A DNA stretch of 64,000 nucleotides from contig CP054675.1 of assembly GCA_013348845.1 (NCBI GenBank), positions 372,001 through 436,000 of the forward strand, read 5' to 3'. The notes beneath the pieces are model-generated. The model had not been told where the DNA came from, searched no databases, and worked only from the letters and a program-made list of their open reading frames with translations. Position numbers and translations under genes: made by a program. This DNA is from Candidatus Tepidiaquacella proteinivora (lineage in GTDB: Bacteria > Bacteroidota > Ignavibacteria > Tepidaquicellales > Tepidaquicellaceae). Shown in pieces: positions 48,475 to 59,731 of this stretch (positions within the stretch are counted from its first letter, which is position 1; each line of letters begins with the position of its first letter).

Positions 48475-50124
48475 CTATCCCTTATTGTTTAATGAATTTT
48501 CATCATTTGGAGAAGAAGCACCGCGTTCTCCTGCACGTTGTCGTAAATTAATTTCATTCTGGTTTTTAAGTAGTTTTAATCTCTCTAATTCAAGTTCTTT
48601 TTCTCGTATCTGATATTCTAAAAGTAGTAGAGTTTCTTTATCCTTTGCTTCCTGTATTAATCGTGCTGAGCCAGTAAGAACTTCTCCTTCTCCAATATAG
48701 ATATTTTTTAACTGTATGCCATTGTCGGTAATTATGTATTCGCGTTTTTGGTTGGAATGATGACTACCACGCGATTTCAAAACCTGAATTATCCTGTTAG
48801 TTTCACCTGCTAACTCTACATAGAATAAAAAGATGGTTGTATCAATCATCGAGGAAATGTCAATTCCGGATACTTCGACGTACTCTTTTGTTCCGGTTAA
48901 TTGGTTTATAAACAGAGTAGTAATACCTTTGGTTTTGGCTAAATTTAAAGTACGCATCAGGTATTCAAAGGCTGCCTGTTTACCACCCATACGATGTGTA
49001 GCAGAAATAGCATCAATTACTATATGTTGAGGTTTAAATTCATCTATTTTATTTTTTAGTACAATAAAATGCTCTTCGGCTCCCATTTCTTCGGGGAACT
49101 GACAGAGGAATGATAAGGTATTGTGTTTTGTAAATTCATCAATGAACAACCCTGCGCTTTTAACATTTCCTATAATTGCTCTTTCCGATTCTTCGAAGCT
49201 TACATATAAAACTTTTTCACCGCGTTTACAAGTAGCATTAACAAAAGTTGTAGCTAAAATAGTTTTTCCAACCCCGGGAACGCCGGCAATTAAAACACAT
49301 GATGCTCTGCGATAGCCGCCACCCAAATGTTTGTCCAAATCTTCATTACCGGTGGTAATGTGCTCACCTAACTCTTTATGCCGTAAACCAAAAGTTGTAA
49401 TTGGTGTAAGATGAATTCCTTTTGAAGTAATCACATACGGATATTCATTCCGTCCAAATTCAGAGCCACGGTATTTTGCAATTCTTAATCTTCGGGTTGA
49501 AATTTGATTGATTATTCTTGCATCTAAATAAATCAGACAATCGCTTAGAGATTCGAAAAAGTCTTCAAAAGGTGACACAGCTGTTTTTGTAGGTCGTACA
49601 GTCATTACAATAGTAAGACCAGAATTTTTCATCCATTCATCGAGCAAATGCATTTCTTTTCTTATATCTCGTGGATTATCGAAAAGTCGAAGTATAACAT
49701 CGAGAGCATCAAGTACAATTCGCTTGGCACCCATTTCTTTAACTTTGCCTGAAACCATTGCTAACAAACCTTTTAAAGAAAATTCCCCGCTGATAAAAAC
49801 ATCGGTATTTATAAATCCTTCAATTATGCAGAGTTTATTTTGTTTCTCGAGTTCTTCGAAATTCAAACCGAGAGTAGCAGCATTTTCACGGGTTTGCTGG
49901 GTAGTTTCTTCAAAGCCAACAAAAATGCCTGGTTCTCCATGCAAAGCTCCATAGTATAAGAATTCGAGCCCGAAAATTGTTTTTCCCGAACCAGTCTGGC
50001 CATTAATAACTGTAGTGCGGTTATAAGGCAGTCCACCTTCAAGAATTTCGTCCAGTCCCTGAATATATGTAGGGACTTTACGAATTTTGAAAGAAGATAT
50101 TTTTTTTGATTTTAAGTCTTTCAT
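48475..50124 (-). CDS. kaiC: KaiC-like two-domain ATPase
   Basis: The protein has 549 residues and two RecA-like domains. CI: Walker A GQTGSGKT (42-49) with the catalytic pair in FEET (72-73). CII: Walker A GVPGVGKT and FEES. The CII segment ISSMIDTTIFLFYVE aligns with the phosphorylation loop of cyanobacterial KaiC (S431-T432), here Ser-Ser, so autophosphorylation remains possible. A C-terminal helical tail (LLLEYQIREKELELERLKLL) is longer than in cyanobacteria. The divergent 515-base gap to 50640 should hold its promoter. It forms an operon with kaiB and the PAS gene. Confidence 0.92.
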   Translation of the reverse strand: MKDLKSKKISSFKIRKVPTYIQGLDEILEGGLPYNRTTVINGQTGSGKTIFGLEFLYYGALHGEPGIFVGFEETTQQTRENAATLGLNFEELEKQNKLCIIEGFINTDVFISGEFSLKGLLAMVSGKVKEMGAKRIVLDALDVILRLFDNPRDIRKEMHLLDEWMKNSGLTIVMTVRPTKTAVSPFEDFFESLSDCLIYLDARIINQISTRRLRIAKYRGSEFGRNEYPYVITSKGIHLTPITTFGLRHKELGEHITTGNEDLDKHLGGGYRRASCVLIAGVPGVGKTILATTFVNATCKRGEKVLYVSFEESERAIIGNVKSAGLFIDEFTKHNTLSFLCQFPEEMGAEEHFIVLKNKIDEFKPQHIVIDAISATHRMGGKQAAFEYLMRTLNLAKTKGITTLFINQLTGTKEYVEVSGIDISSMIDTTIFLFYVELAGETNRIIQVLKSRGSHHSNQKREYIITDNGIQLKNIYIGEGEVLTGSARLIQEAKDKETLLLLEYQIREKELELERLKLLKNQNEINLRQRAGERGASSPNDENSLNNKG

Positions 50125-50639
50125 CTTGATATCTTATATTAAAGAAAATTATTTAAAATATATTATAAAACGCCCTGTTAACAACTTTTCAATTTTATTT
50201 ATTTACGAACATAGACTAAATCAATAATTCATTATAAATATAATAAAAATTTTTTTAAAAAAATAAATTTTTCGCAGATATAAAAATAGATTTCTTCTCA
50301 GTAGAAGAGATAATTATTATTAATAAATAATTTATTACAGAAACAAATCATAATCAAATGTTTTTTGTTGTATATAACCAAGACTTTTTTCGTACAATCT
50401 TTACAATATAAATAATTTTTTTAATGTTTACTATCAGCAGTTAAACTTAATAATTACTCTCTTAAAATTAACTATTATATTTAGTAATTATTCAACTTGA
50501 AATCAAATAAAATAAATAATAATTTAATTACAAAATGTATAATTGTCAATATTCTTTTCTGCTTAATTAGAAATGGAATAAAAATTAAATAGACATTTTA
50601 TAAGGATAACTTGATATGGATTAATTTAAATAATGAATT
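50125..50639. other. Divergent intergenic region (kaiC / methyltransferase)
   Basis: About 515 bases of AT-rich sequence with no open frame. It must carry the promoters of kaiC (minus strand) and of the methyltransferase (plus strand). I found no clear operator palindrome or riboswitch-like fold. Confidence 0.45.
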
Positions 50640-51254
50640 ATGACCAATGAATGGAATAAAATAAAACTAAGCGATTATGAAAATCATATGTCTGAACCGA
50701 ATGTGCTTCAATTGCAAACATTAAACCGGATTACACAAAAACAGATTATTGATTATAATCCATTAAGTCTGGTATTTCTCGGAGTTGCAGGTGGAAATGG
50801 ACTTGAATATTGCAAAGATATCGGGCAGGTATTTGCAATTGATATTAATAAAAACTTTTTAGACACTTGTATTAAGAGATTTCCATATACTAATATTGAG
50901 TACATACATAAAGACCTGAATACGGATGAACTCAATCTGAAAAATATAGATTTAGTAGTTGCAAATTTAGTCTTCGAATATCTGAATGAAGAAATTGTAA
51001 TTCCCAAAATATCAAAAATATTGAAAAGCGGTGGAATTCTTTCAATAGTATTCCAGATTGATAATAACAACTCATTTGTAAGTAAAACTAAATATTCCGA
51101 TAAGTTAGCCTGTTTGGATAATATTCATCATACAGTAAAAGAAAATTATCTGCAAAATATTTTAGAAGAAAATAATTTTACGAAAGTTTCAGAAGAAAAT
51201 TATCCATTACCAAATAACAAATTATTAAAAAGGATAGATTATAAGTTAAGGTAA
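50640..51254 (+). CDS. Class I SAM-dependent methyltransferase
   Basis: The 204-residue protein has motif I LVFLGVAGGNGLEYCKDIGQ, an acidic loop (VFAIDIN) and a late motif LKSGGILSIVFQ. It resembles small class I methyltransferases of unknown substrate (MTNEWNKIKLSDYENHMSEP start). A single gene, with 208 AT-rich bases before katG. ATG 50640 places motif I at the usual ~45 residues. Confidence 0.78.
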   Translation: MTNEWNKIKLSDYENHMSEPNVLQLQTLNRITQKQIIDYNPLSLVFLGVAGGNGLEYCKDIGQVFAIDINKNFLDTCIKRFPYTNIEYIHKDLNTDELNLKNIDLVVANLVFEYLNEEIVIPKISKILKSGGILSIVFQIDNNNSFVSKTKYSDKLACLDNIHHTVKENYLQNILEENNFTKVSEENYPLPNNKLLKRIDYKLR

Positions 51255-51456
51255 AATTACAGAAAAAAATTTATTTAAATCTATTTAATTATTTTGTGCT
51301 TTACAGGTTATACTTTTTCTGCAAGGATTTTTCTGAAATTTTAGTATTGTTATACAAAATATAGGTATTATTTGAAAAAAATTATTAATATTTATTAATG
51401 AACTATTTAAATTAAAATTTTGTATTATTATATAATTAAGTAATTAAACTAAATAA

Positions 51457-53664
<2,208 letters not shown>

Positions 53665-53690
53665 CGATAAAATAATTCAGAATAAAAAAA

Positions 53691-53715
53691 GGCTTTGCAA
53701 TGCAAAGCCTTTTTT
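53691..53715 (+). terminator. Rho-independent terminator after katG
   Basis: GGCTTTGCA-A-TGCAAAGCC is a perfect 9-bp stem with a single-base centre (in practice a larger loop), followed at once by TTTTTT. An A run precedes it, so it could work in both directions. It begins 27 bases after the katG stop. Confidence 0.9.
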
Positions 53716-53946
53716 ATTTATGAAAACCCGATTATATAAGTTGAATATTATATTATTGATATCGTAATAATCAGGGAAAAATTATATAAATTAAATATTT
53801 TAAGTTTAAAATTTTCATAAATAAAAATTATTAACAAAATTTAAATTCTTTTCTAAAATTTTTCAGGGTATGATATCAATAAATTAGAAATAGGATTTTA
53901 ATTGTTTATTTTGTTTATTATCTTTGATTGATAAAATAGAAAAAAA

Positions 53947-56025
53947 GTGAAGAGAAATTTTTTATTTTTATTATTTATTTTTTGTTTAAATAATATTGTG
54001 TTAAGCTATTATAATGAAGGGGATATTACAAGGATCATGACGATAAATAAGATGATAGGAAGATTTATTCCGATAAGATTGTTTGATGATGTTAATAATA
54101 AATATACTAATATCGGTAATATTACGATGACGATTACAAATTACGGGACAATTGGCAAGGGATATTGCGGTACTCAGCCATCCTGTCAGTATCCGAAAAA
54201 TTCAGGAATTGAACATTTATGGCTTGGCGGGATTTGGATTGGCGGCATTAAAAATGGGGTTCTGAGTGTTACGACCGGTGCTATTGATGTATCTAATGCA
54301 TTAAAACAGGAAGGATTTGAATTTTTTAATGCACCGGGTTCAGGAATTCTTGAACGCTCATCGCTCATAACATCACCAAATTATAGACCTGATGCAGTAT
54401 CGCATCAGGATTTTGTCTGTGAGTTTTTTGATACTATTACTACGGGTGTGCAGTATCATACACCGCTTGGTATTAAAGTTATTCTTGAAAGTTATACTTA
54501 TGATTTAAATTTTGCAAACTTTTTCGTTATTCTGAATTATAAGATTGTTAATATTGGATATAATGGAAATTATTCTGATATCGACAGCATATATATTGGC
54601 TTATGGAAGGATTGTGTGGTGAGAAATATTAATATCACACCGGGCTGTAATGTCGGTACATCGTTTTTCTCAAAAGGTGCAAATGGATATAAAGATTCGC
54701 TCAGACTTGAATATACTTATGACCACAGCGGTGATGTAGGATTTACTGATAGTTATGCAGCAGTAAAATTACTTGGTGTATCGCCAAAGCCTGTAAATGA
54801 TACGGTGAAATCTTTTTACACAATCTGGCAGTTTAAGAATACCACTGACCCGTTTTATTTTTCACCGCAGACGGATGAAGCAAGATATACAAAATTAAAA
54901 GGATATTTGACTTTAAATCCGCCAACAAGAATAGATACAACGAGAATAAATTATTTAAGACTAAATCCGGGTAACAGGGTTACATTACTTTCATACGGAC
55001 CATTTAAAAAACAGGATGGAACAGCGCTATCTTTAAGATACTCACTTGATACGATAAACATTGTATTTGCGGTAATAGCTGCGAAAAAATATGGAACAGA
55101 CCCACCAAGCTTTGATACTGAATTACAAAAGAAAAATCTTTATAATAATGCCGGGTGGGCACAGCGTGCTTATGATAATGGGTATAAATTACCATCACCA
55201 CCGGATATTCCAATTACAAAAGCTGTAATTGAAAGTAGAAAGGTTACACTCTGGTGGACAAATAATGCTGAGTATTCTGTTGACCCGATTTCAGGTAAAA
55301 AAGATTTTGAAGGATATAGAGTATATAGGACAAATCCGGGTAATGATATAATTTTAAATCAGGATTTATTAGAGCAATTAAAATTAGTTGGTGATTTTGA
55401 CAGCTGCTGTAATAATTATAGTAATAATACGGGATTTAAATTTATAAAGCAAAATACCCCTAAAATGTTTGAAGGGGATACTAATAAGTATTGGTACAAG
55501 TTTGAATTTCCAAATCAATTAAATGGATTTCAGTATGTATATACAGTAACTGCTTATGATAAAGGAGACCCGAGCCAGCAATTAGAGTCGCTAGAAAGTA
55601 GTTTACTTGCAAATACGAAACGAATTATAGTCGGGACACCACCGCAGGATAATGATTGGGCAGAAGTTGGAGTATATCCTAATCCGTATTATGGTAGTGC
55701 GTATTGGGATGGAACAGGCACAAGGTCAGAAGTCTTAAGAAAAATTTATTTTTATAATTTGCCTTCGAAATGTGAAGTTTCAATTTGGACGCTTTCAGGA
55801 GATTTGGTTGATAGATTTATTCATGATGCATCAACATATAACGGTACGGATATAGAATGGTTTAGAACTTATGGTGATGGTACACAAAAATTTTCAGGCG
55901 GCGAACATGCATGGGATCTAATATCTAAAAATGACCAGGCAATTGCAACAGGACTTTATTTCTTTACTGTAAAAGATTTAAATTCAGGAGTAATTAAAAA
56001 AGGAAAATTTTTAATAATTAAATAA
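53947..56025 (+). CDS. Large exported protein with type IX-like C-terminus
   Basis: The start appears to be GTG 53947 (GTGAAGAGAAAT), giving the signal peptide MKRNFLFLLFIFCLNNIVLS. The 692-residue body is beta-rich with many aromatic residues; part (GYRVYRTNPGNDIILNQ, then YVYTVTAYDKGDPSQQ) looks like a fibronectin-type module near residues 430-540. The end (WAEVGVYPNPYYGSAYWDGT, then FYNLPSKCEVSIWTLSGDLV, then ATGLYFFTVKD) resembles the type IX sorting fold. Function unknown. It opens the operon of exported proteins; the next gene begins 11 bases after its stop. Confidence 0.75.
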   Translation: MKRNFLFLLFIFCLNNIVLSYYNEGDITRIMTINKMIGRFIPIRLFDDVNNKYTNIGNITMTITNYGTIGKGYCGTQPSCQYPKNSGIEHLWLGGIWIGGIKNGVLSVTTGAIDVSNALKQEGFEFFNAPGSGILERSSLITSPNYRPDAVSHQDFVCEFFDTITTGVQYHTPLGIKVILESYTYDLNFANFFVILNYKIVNIGYNGNYSDIDSIYIGLWKDCVVRNINITPGCNVGTSFFSKGANGYKDSLRLEYTYDHSGDVGFTDSYAAVKLLGVSPKPVNDTVKSFYTIWQFKNTTDPFYFSPQTDEARYTKLKGYLTLNPPTRIDTTRINYLRLNPGNRVTLLSYGPFKKQDGTALSLRYSLDTINIVFAVIAAKKYGTDPPSFDTELQKKNLYNNAGWAQRAYDNGYKLPSPPDIPITKAVIESRKVTLWWTNNAEYSVDPISGKKDFEGYRVYRTNPGNDIILNQDLLEQLKLVGDFDSCCNNYSNNTGFKFIKQNTPKMFEGDTNKYWYKFEFPNQLNGFQYVYTVTAYDKGDPSQQLESLESSLLANTKRIIVGTPPQDNDWAEVGVYPNPYYGSAYWDGTGTRSEVLRKIYFYNLPSKCEVSIWTLSGDLVDRFIHDASTYNGTDIEWFRTYGDGTQKFSGGEHAWDLISKNDQAIATGLYFFTVKDLNSGVIKKGKFLIIK

Positions 56026-56036
56026 TTCTATAAGAT

Positions 56037-58310
56037 ATGAAAAAATTTAAACTAATTCCAATTCTACTATTATCAGGATTATTCCTTTATGCACTGATAA
56101 TACAAATTCAGTCATGGAATCCGAGAACTATAATGGAAATACAATTTAAAGAATATGATTCACTATTATACGGAAAGGATAAATCAAACTTATTAGGAGA
56201 TTCTGTCGAGATAACAGGAAGAGTTGTTGCTCCGCCGCAGGTGAATACACCATGGGGTATAAAGAGTTTGCTAAGAGGTACAAACAGTTGGACTTGCTAC
56301 ATACAGGATACATCAAATGCGTTATGGGGTGGAATTGTTGTAAGGCAGGCTACAAGATATACAAATACATTTATACAAAATGTTGATACCGGTAATATTA
56401 TAAAAATCAGGGGAAAAGTTCAGGAATTCTGGGCAACAAATCCAACTGGGACTTCCGGTTGGTTGACGCAGATTGAATTGGATACAAATTCTGGTCCAAT
56501 AACTATATTATCACTTGGCGGTTCAAGACCAGCACCGAAATTAGTTTATGTATCAGAATTTGTTTCGGGTGATTCTCCTACAAACTGGACTATTAATTAT
56601 GTAGATGGAGAAAAGTATGAAGGTATGTATGTTGAGTTCAGAAATGTGGAAACTTCTACCGGTATAGGTAACAGACAACCATTTAGTATTGTGGATTCAG
56701 CAGGAAATAGATTATATATTAGGGATTTTTCTAATTTTTATTCAACATCACCGAGCCCATCTTCAGATACTTTATATAAACTATGGAACTGGTCAGTCCC
56801 AACACCTGGTACGCAAGTCAATTATATTAGAGGTGTTATTATTAACGCAAATAATGAAGGTGCATTTGGTAATCAGTTGCCTTATGCTCTTGTGCCTATT
56901 TATCCGAATGATATAAGTTTAGGACAATCGGCTCCGCAGTTATCAAATCCATCGAAAGACCCGGGCGTGCCAACCCCATCAGATAGTGTTACTGTTAATG
57001 TTACGGTTACAAGTGTAACTCCAATTACTAATGTAAGTTTATACTGGAGAATAAATGGCGGAGCATTTAGTCAGAAGAATTTTGTTAATACTGCAGGAAA
57101 TATATATTCAACAAAGATACCGCCTTATCCACTGAATACACTGGTTGAATATTTTATTAAAGCAACAAATTCAGCCGGACTAACGAGGCTACTCCCTGCA
57201 GATACCTTAAAATCAAAACTATTTTATGTAGTAAAAGCAAGTGATTCACTTTCAATACAGGAAGTACAATTCTGTCCGAATAACGGAGGGAGGTCTGGTT
57301 ATGAAGGTGCTTTTGTCAGAGGTATTCAGGGAATAGTAACAGCAGATACAAATGATTTCGGATATTTCTATTATGTAAGTCCGGGTGGTACACAATCATC
57401 ACCGCCGAAAGTATTTATTCAGAACGGCACAGGTCCATATAGCGGTATCTGGATTTCAGGTGCTACCGGTCATCTTGTAAGAGGTCAGTTAGTCAGAGTC
57501 AGAGGTGTAGTAGAGGAAAATTATTCCGTAACAAGAATAAATGTTTCAACAGAAAGTGATGTTACAATATTATCAAGCGGAAATCCACTACCCCCGGCAG
57601 AAATATTACCGACTTCTGTATTAGCAAATAGTAAACAGGATGGGGATACAACTATTGAGAAATGGGAAAGTGTATTTATAAGGTTTAACAATCCCGTTAC
57701 GATAAATTGTATTAATGCCGGTATTGGGTTGATTTGCACAACAAATGAACCACTGCCAGATACTACATTCAGAAGAAATTATGGAGAGATTCTTGTTTAT
57801 GATAATTCTTTAATTCCGGCAAGAATAGAGTTGCAGGATGGAAACCACACATTTACAAATAACTGGGATGGTGATACAACAGGAAAAACTTTATTGACAA
57901 AGAACGATATAATCTCTTTCGTACAGGGTATATTATATTTCTCTTACAGTAATTACAAATTACTTCCACGAGTAAATTCTGATTTTGGTAATGTGACCCC
58001 AATAGGAATAAAGAAAGAAAATATAATCGTAAATAGTTTTGAATTAAAGCAAAACTTCCCGAATCCATTCAATCCCGTAACAAAGATTTCTTTCTCTATT
58101 CCGGTAAAATCTCTTGTGAAATTAAAAATTTATGATATACTTGGAAGAGAAGTAAAAACATTAGTTGATGAAGAGTTGAATAGTGGTAGTTACATTTATG
58201 ACTTTAATGCATCAGATTTATCAAGCGGTATATATTTCTATAGGATTTATGTAATTGGTAAAGAAGGTTATATATTTACTGATGTTAAAAAGATGGTATT
58301 GATTAAATAA
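56037..58310 (+). CDS. Exported OB-fold-like protein with type IX sorting domain
   Basis: The 757-residue protein starts with an N-terminal signal or anchor (KLIPILLLSGLFLYALIIQI). Two similar blocks (residues ~45-140 and ~405-505: VEITGRVVAPP... and VRGIQGIVTAD...) look like OB-fold modules, with a beta-sandwich between (TVNVTVTSVTPITNVSLYWR). The C-terminus is a clear type A sorting domain: ELKQNFPNPFNPVTKISFSI, then KIYDILGREVKTLVDEELNS and SGIYFYRIYV. Known: this domain sends proteins through the PorSS/type IX system to the cell surface. Substrate unknown; nucleic-acid or sugar binding by the OB-folds is only a guess. Confidence 0.8.
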   Translation: MKKFKLIPILLLSGLFLYALIIQIQSWNPRTIMEIQFKEYDSLLYGKDKSNLLGDSVEITGRVVAPPQVNTPWGIKSLLRGTNSWTCYIQDTSNALWGGIVVRQATRYTNTFIQNVDTGNIIKIRGKVQEFWATNPTGTSGWLTQIELDTNSGPITILSLGGSRPAPKLVYVSEFVSGDSPTNWTINYVDGEKYEGMYVEFRNVETSTGIGNRQPFSIVDSAGNRLYIRDFSNFYSTSPSPSSDTLYKLWNWSVPTPGTQVNYIRGVIINANNEGAFGNQLPYALVPIYPNDISLGQSAPQLSNPSKDPGVPTPSDSVTVNVTVTSVTPITNVSLYWRINGGAFSQKNFVNTAGNIYSTKIPPYPLNTLVEYFIKATNSAGLTRLLPADTLKSKLFYVVKASDSLSIQEVQFCPNNGGRSGYEGAFVRGIQGIVTADTNDFGYFYYVSPGGTQSSPPKVFIQNGTGPYSGIWISGATGHLVRGQLVRVRGVVEENYSVTRINVSTESDVTILSSGNPLPPAEILPTSVLANSKQDGDTTIEKWESVFIRFNNPVTINCINAGIGLICTTNEPLPDTTFRRNYGEILVYDNSLIPARIELQDGNHTFTNNWDGDTTGKTLLTKNDIISFVQGILYFSYSNYKLLPRVNSDFGNVTPIGIKKENIIVNSFELKQNFPNPFNPVTKISFSIPVKSLVKLKIYDILGREVKTLVDEELNSGSYIYDFNASDLSSGIYFYRIYVIGKEGYIFTDVKKMVLIK

Positions 58311-58342
58311 AGATTTGTTCTTAAGAATTATATTAAAATGTT

Positions 58343-59722
58343 ATGAAACTATATTTGAAGATAGTATTACAGGTTTTTCTGATTTTATATGTTATTTCCT
58401 GCGAAAATCCTGTAAATAACGGAGTGGAATACTTACCGCCGGAAACATATCTTTCAGTTTTTTCTATGCCGGGCGATACAGTTGCTCCGGGCAGTACTGT
58501 TAAGAAGATTTACTGGTGGGGAGATAGTCCAAATGGATTTGTTGTTGGTTTCAGAATTTCATTTGATTCATTAAACTGGGGCTATACTACAAAAACAGAT
58601 AGTACATTTGTTTTTACAATTTCTGGTCAGGATAGTGTATTCAGGATTTGGGTTGCTGCTGTTGATAACCGTGGTATGGTAGATCCAACACCTGCAACAA
58701 ATTTATATCCTGTTATAAATTCTCCACCTTCTATGGTATTTGATGTTGGTACTGAAATTCCGGATACTATATTTCCAATAGCAACATTGAAATGGACAGG
58801 AACAGACCCTGATGGAGACAATACAATAAAAAATTATTTTTGGTCACTTAATGATACAAATCATTTCCATTCTGTTCCTGGTAATCTGAATATAATGACT
58901 TTAACAAAGGATAGCGGATTGATTAGTGGTAATTATTGTGTCTATATGAAAGCGATGGATATTGCAGGTTCATTTAGTCCTATTGTAAGGATGCCTGCTG
59001 ATACAACCAAGTTCTTTTATGTTAAGAGTGTAACAGGGAGGGTACTTTTGATAAAGGATATGCCACAGAATGAAATGTCCACAGCTGATAGTTATTTTGC
59101 AACAGTGCTTGATACAGTAAAATACGATGTCCTTGATATAAAATCTGGCAATGGGAAATTAATTCCTAAAATTATTAATCCAATGTTTGTTGAAACTTTG
59201 AAATTATTTAAAGTTGTTATATGGAGTGCAAATCGTGGAGGACAGGTAACAAGTAATGATCCGAATTTTACTCTTGCTCAGAGTTCATTACCATACTATC
59301 TCGCTGCAAACGGAAAGGTATTCTGGACATCAGGTATCCCGGATAATTTTATAGGGCAAGGGTCGTTGTTTAATTTTGGTCCTGTGGACAGTATAAAATC
59401 TTCCTGTTATATACAGTTTAATTTTCCGGGAGACACTTTAAAGTCGGAATATTCCGGTTATCCGGATTTATATGCAAGTTCATTTATTGCAATAACCAGA
59501 GGAATTTATTATCCAAATACTGCACAACTTGTTTTTAAATTGCTTTATAATCCAAACAGACCATATTGCCTTGATGATTCATATATTGCTGTTAAAGATG
59601 CGAATGTAAATCCGAAAATATTCCTTATGGTTATGCCGATATATTATTTGAATAACAATCAAAATAATTCAAAAGCATTTTTTGTTAAATTATTACAGGA
59701 TTTCGGCTTATTGCCACAATAA
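58343..59722 (+). CDS. Lipoprotein with Ig-like beta domains
   Basis: The lipobox LYVISCEN (Cys ~20) gives a lipid-anchored protein of 459 residues. Residues ~30-230 contain repeats of beta-sandwich type (GFVVGFRISFDSLNWGYTT, FRIWVAAVDNRGMVDPTPAT, LKWTGTDPDGDNTIKNYFWS). The C-terminal half (VTGRVLLIKDMPQNE ... VVIWSANRGGQV) may be a Rossmann-like glutamine-amidotransferase-type fold but without motifs I can name. It is followed after 9 bases by the TonB receptor gene, so the two may function as a surface pair. Confidence 0.7.
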   Translation: MKLYLKIVLQVFLILYVISCENPVNNGVEYLPPETYLSVFSMPGDTVAPGSTVKKIYWWGDSPNGFVVGFRISFDSLNWGYTTKTDSTFVFTISGQDSVFRIWVAAVDNRGMVDPTPATNLYPVINSPPSMVFDVGTEIPDTIFPIATLKWTGTDPDGDNTIKNYFWSLNDTNHFHSVPGNLNIMTLTKDSGLISGNYCVYMKAMDIAGSFSPIVRMPADTTKFFYVKSVTGRVLLIKDMPQNEMSTADSYFATVLDTVKYDVLDIKSGNGKLIPKIINPMFVETLKLFKVVIWSANRGGQVTSNDPNFTLAQSSLPYYLAANGKVFWTSGIPDNFIGQGSLFNFGPVDSIKSSCYIQFNFPGDTLKSEYSGYPDLYASSFIAITRGIYYPNTAQLVFKLLYNPNRPYCLDDSYIAVKDANVNPKIFLMVMPIYYLNNNQNNSKAFFVKLLQDFGLLPQ

Positions 59723-59731
59723 AAGTTGAGT

